A DNA stretch of 64,000 nt from assembly GCF_028473745.1 (NCBI RefSeq), contig NZ_CP101137.1:186001-250000 (forward strand). Reading direction: 5' to 3'. The notes beneath the pieces were generated by a model that saw only the letters and a list, made by a program, of their open reading frames with translations, was not told the origin of the DNA and made no database searches. How positions within the stretch are numbered: the first letter of the stretch is position 1; every line of letters begins with the position of its first letter. Both the position numbers and the translations under genes were made by a program. This document shows, piece after piece, positions 44,763 through 52,453 of the stretch. This DNA comes from Streptomyces sp. M92. Its GTDB lineage: Bacteria; Actinomycetota; Actinomycetes; Streptomycetales; Streptomycetaceae.

Positions 44763-44959
44763 GTGGGAAAGGGCTCCGGTACGGACATTGAGTCGTAGGT
44801 ACTGCTTACGCCGGGAGCCCGTTTCGCTCTGCAGAAGCCGGACAGCCAAGTAAGCGCCACCGAAAACCGCTGGTGACGCCTCGAGAACCGAGGGGACATA
44901 CAACAGATGCGAGCGCGACCTGCTACGTCTGAGGTGCGCAGGCCCGCAGCGCAACTTGT

Positions 44960-44988
44960 AGCATACGGGGGCAGCCGGGCAGGGTCAA
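44960..44988 (-). promoter_or_regulatory. rpsA promoter
   Basis: Minus strand TTGACC (44988-44983), 17-base spacer, TATGCT (44965-44960): a near-ideal HrdB-type promoter. The leader to the ATG is about 190 bases and contains a GTCACC/GGTGGC stem-loop with an AGCGGTTTTC loop near 44858-44879. Confidence 0.75.
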
Positions 44989-45148
44989 TGCGCGAAGCCG
45001 CACACCCGGGGCGGATCGTCCCATTCCCGGCACAATTGCCGTCCCCCGAGGCCACACGGACCCCTTGGGCGCGCCCTGCGACACGCGGGGCCGACGGCGC
45101 GGAAGCCCGCAGACTAGTACGAGGGAGCAGGTCATCCAAGAGCCCGTA

Positions 45149-45979
45149 GTGTCCGAGGCAGCGCCCGAAGCCGGATCCGGCGGACCCGCCGAGCCCGAGG
45201 CCACCCGACGTGCCGCCGGTGTCACGGAGAGCGCCCGCGCCAACCGCGGCTGGTGGGACCGCAACGCGGACGAGTACCAGGTGGAGCACGGCACGTTCCT
45301 CGGCGACGACCGCTTCGTGTGGTGCCCCGAAGGGCTGGACGAGGTGGAGGCCGAGCTGCTCGGACCGCCGGAGGAGCTCAAGGGCAAGGACGTCCTGGAG
45401 ATCGGCGCCGGCGCCGCCCAGTGCTCGCGCTGGCTGACCGCCCAGGGTGCCCGTCCGGTGGCGCTGGACCTCTCGCACCGCCAGCTCCAGCACGCGCTGC
45501 GCATCGGCTCCTCCTTCCCCCTGGTCTGCGCGGACGCCGCGGTGCTGCCCTTCGCGGACGGTTCCTTCGACCTGGCGTGCTCGGCGTACGGGGCGCTGCC
45601 CTTCGTCGCCGATCCGCGGCTGGTGCTGCGGGAGGTGCGCCGGGTGCTGCGGCCCGGTGGCCGCTTCGTCTTCTCGGTGACGCACCCGCTGCGCTGGGCG
45701 TTCCCGGACGAGCCGGGCCCCGAGGGGCTGTCGGTGTCCGCCTCGTACTTCGACCGCACGCCGTACGTCGAGCAGGACGACGAGGGCCGCGCGGTGTACG
45801 TCGAGCACCACCGCACGCTCGGCGACCGGGTGCGGGACGTGGTGACGTCCGGTTTCCGGCTGGTGGACCTCGTCGAACCGGAGTGGCCGGACTGGAACAC
45901 CTCCGAGTGGGGCGGCTGGTCGCCGCTGCGCGGTCACCTGATCCCCGGGACGGCGATCTTCGTCTGCGAGCGGGACTGA
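45149..45979 (+). CDS. Class I SAM-dependent methyltransferase
   Basis: 276 residues using the GTG at 45149; other starts downstream (GTGTCACGG) are possible and no SD is convincing. The N-terminal 40 residues are disordered. NRGWWDRNADEYQVEHGTFLGDDRFVWCPEG precedes motif I VLEIGAGAAQCSRWL (residues about 86-101), with ALDLSHRQL and VRRVLRPGGRFVFSVTHPLRWAF after it. The family resembles ubiquinone/menaquinone-type methyltransferases. Substrate unknown. Confidence 0.85.
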   Translation: MSEAAPEAGSGGPAEPEATRRAAGVTESARANRGWWDRNADEYQVEHGTFLGDDRFVWCPEGLDEVEAELLGPPEELKGKDVLEIGAGAAQCSRWLTAQGARPVALDLSHRQLQHALRIGSSFPLVCADAAVLPFADGSFDLACSAYGALPFVADPRLVLREVRRVLRPGGRFVFSVTHPLRWAFPDEPGPEGLSVSASYFDRTPYVEQDDEGRAVYVEHHRTLGDRVRDVVTSGFRLVDLVEPEWPDWNTSEWGGWSPLRGHLIPGTAIFVCERD

Positions 45980-46040
45980 GCCACCGTCGCCGGGCACGCG
46001 CGCGTGGAGGGCGGTTTCGCCGGCGTACGACACTGGGGGC

Positions 46041-48695
46041 GTGATCCGTTACGACGCCCTGGACGCCCTGCCCGTACGCGGTGCCCTGCCCGCCCTGCAC
46101 GACGCCCTGGAGGGGCACGGCACCGCGGTGCTGGTCGCGCCGCCCGGCACCGGAAAGACGACGCTGGTGCCGCTCGCGCTGGCCGGGCTGCTGGGCGAGG
46201 GCCCCGCGCGGCGCGTGGTGGTGGCCGAGCCGCGGCGGATCGCGGCACGGGCGGCGGCCCGGCGGATGGCCTGGCTGCTGGGCGAGAAGCCCGGCGGGAG
46301 CGTCGGGTACACCGTGCGCGGCGAGCGGGTCGTCGGACGCCACGCGCGCGTGGAGGTCGTCACGACCGGTGTGCTGCTGCAGCGGCTCCAGCGGGACCAG
46401 GAGCTGACGGGCGTCGACGCGGTGGTGCTCGACGAGTGCCACGAGCGGCATCTGGACGCGGACACCACGGCGGCGTTCCTGTGGGACGTGCGGCAGACGC
46501 TGCGGCCGGAGCTGCGGCTGGTGGCCGCCTCGGCGACGACCGACGCGGCGGGCTGGGCGCGCCTGCTGGGCGACGCGCCGGTCGTCGAGGCCCAGGGTGT
46601 GTCGTACCCCGTGGAGGTCGTGTGGGCGCCGCCGGCGCGCCCGGTGCGGCCGCCGCACGGCATGCGGGTGGACCCGGCGCTGCTCGCGCACGTGGCGTCG
46701 GTGGTGCGCCGGGCGCTGGCCGAGCGGGCCGGGGACGTGCTGTGTTTCCTGCCCGGGGTCGGTGAGATCGCCCGGGTCGCCGGACATCTGACGGGTCTCG
46801 GGGACGTGGACGTGCTCCAGGTGCACGGGCGGGCACCGGCGGCCGTGCAGGACGCGGTGCTGGCCCCCGGGACACGGCGCCGGGTGGTGCTGGCGACCTC
46901 GGTGGCCGAGTCGTCGCTGACGGTCCCTGGCGTGCGGGTGGTCGTGGACGCGGGGCTGGCCCGGGAGCCGCGGGTGGACCACGCGCGGGGGCTCAGCGCG
47001 CTGACGACGGTACGTGCCTCGCGCGCCGCCGGGCGGCAGCGGGCGGGGCGTGCCGGGCGTGAGGCGCCGGGCACGGTGTACCGCTGCTGGGCGGAGGCCG
47101 AGGACGCCCGTCTGCCGCGCTTTCCCGCACCGGAGATCAAGGTGGCCGACCTTACGGCGTTCGCCTTGCAGGCGGCCTGCTGGGGGGACCCGGACGCGTC
47201 CGGGCTGGCGCTGCTCGATCCGCCGCCGGGCGGCGCGATGGAGGCGGCCCGGTCGGTACTGACGGCCGTGGGCGCGGTGGACGCCACCGGCCGCGCCACG
47301 GGGCGGGGAGCACGGCTGGCCCGCCTCGGGCTGCACCCCCGGCTGGGGCGGGCGTTGCTCGACGCGGAAGGCACGGGGGCGGGCACGGGCTCAGGGGCAG
47401 GAACCGGCACGGGCACCGGGCTTCCCACCGGCACGAGCGCCGGTGCGACCGGCACCGGCGCCGAGGGCGCGGGCGGCCGGGGCTCGGACGCTCGGGTCCC
47501 CGGCGGTCAGGGGTCCGACTCCGTCGCCCCAGGGACCCGCGTGGCCGAGGTGGTGGCCCTGCTCAGTGAGGAGCCTCCATGGGAGTACGGGGACGATCTG
47601 GTGGCCGCGTTGCGCGCCGCGCGGCGCGGGGGCGACGCGTACGGGGCGCGGTGGCGGAGCGAGGTCCGACGGCTGCGGGCCGCCGGGCCGGGCCCCGGTC
47701 CCGGCCTGGCGCGGGACGTCACCGACGACGTTGTCGCCGGGTTGGTGACCGCGCTGGCGTTTCCGGAGCGGGTGGCCAGGAAGGACGGCGGTTCGTACCT
47801 CATGGTGTCCGGCACCCGGGCCGAACTGCCTATGACGTCGGCGCTGCGCGGGGGCCCCTGGATCGCCGTGGCCGTGGCAGACCGGCCCGTGGGCAAGAGG
47901 CACGCGCGCGTACAGCTCGGCGCGGTCGTCGACGAGGCGACGGCCCGGCTGGCGGCGGGGACGCTGCTGGAGGAGCGGGACGAAGTCCACTGGGCCGGCG
48001 GCGACGTCGTGGCGCGGCGGGTCGAACGGCTCGGCGCGGTGGAGCTCACGGCACGGCCACTCGCCGACCCCGACCCCTCTCTCGTACGGAACGCGCTGCT
48101 GGAGGGGCTGCGGCGGGAGGGGCTCGGGCTGCTGCGTTGGCCGGCCGACGCGGAGGTGCTGCGGCAGCGGCTCGCCTTCCTGCGGCAACGACTCGGCGAC
48201 CCCTGGCCGGACGTCTCGGACGACGCGCTGCACGCGCGCGTGGACGAGTGGCTGGAGCCCGAGCTGAGCCGGGCCCGGCGCCGGGCCGACCTGGCGCGGA
48301 TCGACGCCGGGCAGGCGCTGGCGCGGCTGCTGCCCTGGGCGTCGGGCGAGGCGGCACGGCTCGACGAGCTGGCACCGGAGCGGATCACCGTCCCCAGCGG
48401 GTCCAGGATCAGAATCGACTACGGCGACCCCGCGCGGCCGGTCCTCGCGGTGAAGTTGCAGGAGATGTTCGGGCTGGAGCAGTCGCCCGAGGTCGCCGGG
48501 GTGCCGCTCCTCGTCCATCTCCTCTCCCCCGCCGGCCGCCCGGCCGCGGTCACCGCCGATCTGGCCTCCTTCTGGAAGGACGGCTACAACGGCGTACGGG
48601 CGGAGCTGCGCGGCCGCTACCCGAAGCATCCGTGGCCCGAGGACCCGGCCACGGCGGAGCCGACCCGGCACACCAAGGCCCGGCTCGGGAAGTGA
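46041..48695 (+). CDS. hrpB: ATP-dependent helicase HrpB
   Basis: 884 residues from a GTG. DEAH/RHA-type motifs: I APPGTGKTT (residues 34-42), II DECH (131-134), III SATT, and motif VI QRAGRAGR near residue 335. HrpB is a bacterial RNA or DNA helicase of unsettled function; in some bacteria it aids mRNA processing. A low-complexity Gly-Thr-Ala insert (TGAGTGSGAGTGTGTGLPTG and more, about residues 445-500) separates the two halves of the C-terminal region. The SD is weak. Confidence 0.93.
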   Translation: MIRYDALDALPVRGALPALHDALEGHGTAVLVAPPGTGKTTLVPLALAGLLGEGPARRVVVAEPRRIAARAAARRMAWLLGEKPGGSVGYTVRGERVVGRHARVEVVTTGVLLQRLQRDQELTGVDAVVLDECHERHLDADTTAAFLWDVRQTLRPELRLVAASATTDAAGWARLLGDAPVVEAQGVSYPVEVVWAPPARPVRPPHGMRVDPALLAHVASVVRRALAERAGDVLCFLPGVGEIARVAGHLTGLGDVDVLQVHGRAPAAVQDAVLAPGTRRRVVLATSVAESSLTVPGVRVVVDAGLAREPRVDHARGLSALTTVRASRAAGRQRAGRAGREAPGTVYRCWAEAEDARLPRFPAPEIKVADLTAFALQAACWGDPDASGLALLDPPPGGAMEAARSVLTAVGAVDATGRATGRGARLARLGLHPRLGRALLDAEGTGAGTGSGAGTGTGTGLPTGTSAGATGTGAEGAGGRGSDARVPGGQGSDSVAPGTRVAEVVALLSEEPPWEYGDDLVAALRAARRGGDAYGARWRSEVRRLRAAGPGPGPGLARDVTDDVVAGLVTALAFPERVARKDGGSYLMVSGTRAELPMTSALRGGPWIAVAVADRPVGKRHARVQLGAVVDEATARLAAGTLLEERDEVHWAGGDVVARRVERLGAVELTARPLADPDPSLVRNALLEGLRREGLGLLRWPADAEVLRQRLAFLRQRLGDPWPDVSDDALHARVDEWLEPELSRARRRADLARIDAGQALARLLPWASGEAARLDELAPERITVPSGSRIRIDYGDPARPVLAVKLQEMFGLEQSPEVAGVPLLVHLLSPAGRPAAVTADLASFWKDGYNGVRAELRGRYPKHPWPEDPATAEPTRHTKARLGK

Positions 48696-48711
48696 GCGGA
48701 CGACGACGTGC

Positions 48712-48750
48712 CCGAGGGGCGCCCCCACCGAAGCGGAGGGCGCCCCTCGG
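48712..48750. terminator. Bidirectional terminator between hrpB and transglycosylase gene
   Basis: CCGAGGGGCGCCC (48712-48724) and GGGCGCCCCTCGG (48738-48750) are a perfect 13-base inverted repeat with a 13-base loop, between convergent genes. Confidence 0.85.
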
Positions 48751-48773
48751 CCGTGCGCGCGGAAACCGTGCTC

Positions 48774-50612
48774 CTACGCGTCCGGCTCGGTCGACGGCCC
48801 GGTGGAGGGGCTGGGCGAGGCGTCGGGCGCGTCGGGCGACGGGCTCGGCGTCGGCTTCGCCTCGGCCACCTCCAGCTGGACGTCGAGCGTGGCGCCGCCC
48901 GCGGTGGTCAGGCGCAGCACGTACGTGCCGGCGGTGTCGTCCGCGTACAGCTTCGGCATCGTCAGCAGGCCCTTGGCGTCGGTCTTCAGACCGGTCAGGG
49001 TGCGGACGGCCTTGCCGTCGGCGTCCTTGAAGTAGGGGCCCTTGTCGTTCGCGGCCGGGTCGAGCACCGACTTGATGAGCGTGGCGGTGACGGCGACCTT
49101 GTCCGCGACGGCGCCCTCGTACGTGGCCTTGACCCCGACCCGGTCCGCGAACTCGCCGCCGGGCGTGCAGGTCAGCTCGGTCGCGTCGGTGCGCGCGAGG
49201 GCGTCGGCGACGCGCTCGGTGACGGTCGCCTTGTAGTCGACGCCGGGGACCATCCGGCCGGCGACGGCGGCCCGCACCGTGAAGGCACCGGTCTTCTCGC
49301 CCGCCACCAACGCGGGTGCGACCGCCACGCCGGAGGCGTCGGTGGTGGCCACGGCCACCTTTTCACCGCCGGTGAAGGTGGCGTCCGTGTCGCCCAGGAT
49401 GGTGAAGCGGATCCGTACCTTGCCGACGGTCTTCCCGGCCCTGGTCTCGGCGCGGGTGCTGATCTTCTCGGCGAAGGTGTCGCCGGCGATGGCGGTGAGC
49501 CCGGTGGTGCCCGCGTTCTCCAGGTGGTGGACCGTGTCGGTGGGGGTCTGGTTGTCGGGCGGGGTCTCGGGGTCGGTCGGGTCCGGCGGCTCGGGGGTCG
49601 GGGAGCCGGTGCCCGGGTCCGTCGGGTTCGAAGGGTTCGTCGGGTTGGTGGGGTTCGTGGGCTTGCCGGGCCCGCTGGAACCGCCCGGCTCGTCCGGGCT
49701 CGGCGACGGCTTGCCGGGGGGCGTGGGGCGCGTGGTCGGGCCCGTACCGCTGGGCGACGGGCCGGGCCTGCTCGCCGCGCCGTCGTCGCTGCGGTTGCCG
49801 GGCAGGGCGCCGGTGCCGTCCGGGATCTCGTGGGTGCCCTTGCGGTAGTGCTCCAGCCACGTCAGGACCGTGCGGAGGTAGTCCTGCGAGTTGTTGTAGC
49901 TGAGGATCGCGCGGTCGAGGTCGGCCTGGTCGGACAGGTCCCAGCCGTTGCGGCACAGGTAGTGACCGGCGGCGAGCGCGGCGTCGTAGATGTTGTTGGG
50001 GTCTTCCTTGCCGTCACCGTTGCCGTCGCGGGCGGCCCAGGCCCAGGTGGAGGGGATGAACTGCATGGGGCCGACGGCGTTGTCGTAGGCGCTGTTGCCG
50101 TCGTAGACGCCGTTGTCGGTGTCCTTGATGAGCGCGAAGCCGTTGCCGTCGAGCTGCGGGCCGATGATCGGACTGGTCGTGGTGCCGTCGGCGGTGACGC
50201 GGCCGCCACGGGCCTGGCCCGACTCCACCTTGCCGATGGCGGCGAGGAGTTGCCAGGGCAGGTTGCAGCCGGGCTTGGACCGGCGCAGCGCCGACTCGGC
50301 CTTCTTGTAGGCGTCGAGGACGGTGGCGGGGATGCCCCCCTCGGACGGTGTCCGGGACGCGGGGGTGCCGATGGTCGGCGCGGGGCTCGGGCTGTTCAGC
50401 GGCGGCAGGTCCGTGTAGTACGGCGAGTTGCCGGTCGCGCTCTCCTCGGCGGGCGTGTCGGAGGCCGGCACGTTGTCGGAGGTGATCTGTCTGCCGTTGG
50501 CGTCGGTCGTCACGTTGGGCGCCTGGGACGCGGACAGGGCCGCGACCGCGACCGCCGCGACGGTGGTGGTGACCGCCGCCTTGCGGAGCCTCCTGTCGAA
50601 ATGCACCGCCAT
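48774..50612 (-). CDS. Secreted lytic transglycosylase with Ig-like tail
   Basis: 612 residues. An N-terminal signal peptide (residues about 1-29, AAVTTTVAAVAVAALSA) is followed by an SLT domain: LPWQLLAAIGKVESGQARGG (catalytic Glu near 131), GPMQFIPSTWAWAARDGNGDGKEDPNNIYDAALAAGHYLC, and NNSQDYLRTVLTWLEHY. A Pro/Thr/Asn-rich linker (GKPTNPTNPTNPSNPTDPG) leads to two Ig-like beta domains, one with GGEKVAVATTDASGVAV. The enzyme should cleave peptidoglycan glycan strands. The tail may bind the cell surface. Confidence 0.92.
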   Translation of the reverse strand: MAVHFDRRLRKAAVTTTVAAVAVAALSASQAPNVTTDANGRQITSDNVPASDTPAEESATGNSPYYTDLPPLNSPSPAPTIGTPASRTPSEGGIPATVLDAYKKAESALRRSKPGCNLPWQLLAAIGKVESGQARGGRVTADGTTTSPIIGPQLDGNGFALIKDTDNGVYDGNSAYDNAVGPMQFIPSTWAWAARDGNGDGKEDPNNIYDAALAAGHYLCRNGWDLSDQADLDRAILSYNNSQDYLRTVLTWLEHYRKGTHEIPDGTGALPGNRSDDGAASRPGPSPSGTGPTTRPTPPGKPSPSPDEPGGSSGPGKPTNPTNPTNPSNPTDPGTGSPTPEPPDPTDPETPPDNQTPTDTVHHLENAGTTGLTAIAGDTFAEKISTRAETRAGKTVGKVRIRFTILGDTDATFTGGEKVAVATTDASGVAVAPALVAGEKTGAFTVRAAVAGRMVPGVDYKATVTERVADALARTDATELTCTPGGEFADRVGVKATYEGAVADKVAVTATLIKSVLDPAANDKGPYFKDADGKAVRTLTGLKTDAKGLLTMPKLYADDTAGTYVLRLTTAGGATLDVQLEVAEAKPTPSPSPDAPDASPSPSTGPSTEPDA

Positions 50613-50849
50613 TGAGTGAACCCCTCCCGTGGACGCCCGCGCGTCCGTCCGTCCTCGGCTGTCGTACTCGCCCGTCGTACCCGTCCTGTCGCGACGACCG
50701 GTGCGCGTCGGAGGTTGCGCCGCAACCTTCCCCGCGCAGTGCTCGTCTGTTCGATCAGCACGGTGCCGCAGGCGACCCTACGACAACTTGCTTTGCACGG
50801 GGACCCGTTCGTGCCCGATATTCACCGGTTGGCCATAAGAGGAGTTTCG

Positions 50850-51710
50850 TTGCCGTTCACCCTCAGTCACGCCGCCGCCGTCCTGCCCGCGCTGCGGGGT
50901 GACGGGGCCGGACGGGGGCGGCTGGTGCCGGCCGCGCTGGTGGCGGGAACGTTTGCTCCCGACATGACCTATTACGCGGCGAGTTTCCTGTCCGGGGCGA
51001 TGGAGTTCGGGGACGTCACACACTCCTTCCCGGGTGTCTTCACCGTCGATGTGGCCATCGCCTGGGCGCTGGTGGGGCTGTGGCTGGTCGTGCGGGAGCC
51101 GCTGGTGGCCCTGCTGCTGCCGCCGTCCCGGCAGGAGCGGGTCGCCGCCCTCCTGCGGTGCGGGGCGCCGCGCGCGCGTGTGCGGCCGTCGCTGCTGCTG
51201 TGGTGGTACGTGTCGGCGGTGCTGGGGGCGTCGACCCATGTGGTGTGGGACGCGTTCACGCACCTCGACCAGTGGGGGATGAAGGTGTTCCCCGTCCTCG
51301 GCCGGCAGATAGCGGGCTCTCCGCTGTACTGGTACCTCCAGTACGGGAGTTCCGCCGTGGCGGCCGTCGTGCTCGCCGTGTTCCTGGCGCGGGCGCTGCG
51401 CCGGACACCCCGGACCGGGGCGTCGCACGTTCCGGTGCTCTCGGAGCGGGACCGGTGGTGGGCCGGGGCGGTGCTCGGCGGTTGTGCGGTGGCCGGGGCG
51501 GTGCGGCGGGCCACCCGGTGGTGGGACTACCGGGGTGATGTCGCGAAACCCTGGGAGCTGATCCCGACGGTGTGCTTCGGGGCGGGTGCGGGACTCGTCC
51601 CGGGGCTGCTGCTGTACGCCGCGGCGGTCAGGGTGTGGCGTCGTCCGGCCCCCGTCCCCGCCGTCCCGGCAGGCCCCGGTACGGGAACGGACCGCCGGGT
51701 CGCTCCCTAG
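50850..51710 (+). CDS. DUF4184 membrane protein
   Basis: 286 residues from a TTG at 50850 with AAGAGGAG 5 bases before it; family members start MPFTLSHAAAVLP, here encoded as TTG CCG TTC, so the upstream ATG-less frame is rejected. FTLSHAAAVLPALRG, MTYYAASFLSGAMEFGDVTHSFPGVF, LLLWWYVSAVLGASTHVVWDAFTHLD and several membrane helices fit DUF4184. The His-rich GASTHVVWDAFTHLDQWG suggests metal binding, as in the related LexA-independent metal hydrolases of the fold; function unknown. Confidence 0.9.
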   Translation: MPFTLSHAAAVLPALRGDGAGRGRLVPAALVAGTFAPDMTYYAASFLSGAMEFGDVTHSFPGVFTVDVAIAWALVGLWLVVREPLVALLLPPSRQERVAALLRCGAPRARVRPSLLLWWYVSAVLGASTHVVWDAFTHLDQWGMKVFPVLGRQIAGSPLYWYLQYGSSAVAAVVLAVFLARALRRTPRTGASHVPVLSERDRWWAGAVLGGCAVAGAVRRATRWWDYRGDVAKPWELIPTVCFGAGAGLVPGLLLYAAAVRVWRRPAPVPAVPAGPGTGTDRRVAP

Positions 51711-52053
51711 GCGTGTCGGTGCTCGCCACGAACACGGTGAAGGTGTGCGCGGGCCGGGTCCGCGGCAGCAGGGTGAGGGCGAGCGCCAGGTAGCCGCGGG
51801 CGAGGTCGGCCCACAGGCGCCAGGCGGGCGTCTCGCGCGGGGGCGTCGCGGCGGCCTGGTTCCGGTCCCGGTGGAGAAGCCCGCGACGGAGGTCTGCCGT
51901 GGTGCGGCGCAGGGCCGTCGTGAGGGTGGTGGGGGTGCGGCCGGTACTCGCGCCCGGCGCGAAGACCGGGACCGGCAGAAGTGGCACACGGGCGGGTCGG
52001 TCTGTGCTTGCCCGTCCCGGTGTGGTCCGGTGGTGGAGCATGCGTATACCCAT
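51628..52053 (-). CDS. Hypothetical protein, overlapping convergently
   Basis: 141 residues from an ATG at 52053. The middle (residues about 40-110) has strong third-position GC bias and ordered, coding-like sequence (WRLWADLARGYLALALTLLPRTRPAHTFTVFVAS), with a possible membrane segment. Both ends are Arg/Pro-rich. The last 83 bases overlap the end of the DUF4184 gene. No family is recognised, so I treat it as probable rather than certain. Confidence 0.45.
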   Translation of the reverse strand: MGIRMLHHRTTPGRASTDRPARVPLLPVPVFAPGASTGRTPTTLTTALRRTTADLRRGLLHRDRNQAAATPPRETPAWRLWADLARGYLALALTLLPRTRPAHTFTVFVASTDTPRERPGGPFPYRGLPGRRGRGPDDATP

Positions 52054-52453
52054 GCCCGCATCCTCACGGGAGCCGGGGGCGGGGGGCGCTTTCGCGGGGG
52101 CCACCTGAGTGACGGGCCCTGCCGGGCGGGGCGAGCGGGGGCGATTCCCTCCGGGGCGGCGGACGACTGCGCGTGTGCCGGGCGCGGGGGACGACGGTGA
52201 ACGGCGTACCCACCGGGCGAAGGTCGACAGCCTCCGTGCCGGCCCCCGGCCCCCGGCCGGCGATGGCGGCCAGGAACGGTCGCCGGGCTTCGGCGAGGGG
52301 CGATGACAGCGGCGGGGACGGTGAGCCGGAGACGTTCGCCGCGAGCGCGCAAACCCGCGGCGTTCCCCCGCCTGTGTCGGCCGCCCCGTCCGCCGGTCGT
52401 CGGTCGCCCGGCTGCCGACGGCCCGGCCGCCCCGTCCGTGCTCCGGCGACCGG
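52054..52453. other. Intergenic stretch with no gene seen
   Basis: About 400 bases downstream of polA. ORFs here lack coding bias, and I see no RNA gene, repeat or strong hairpin. It probably holds the promoter of the minus-strand hypothetical gene and polA 3' sequence. Confidence 0.6.
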
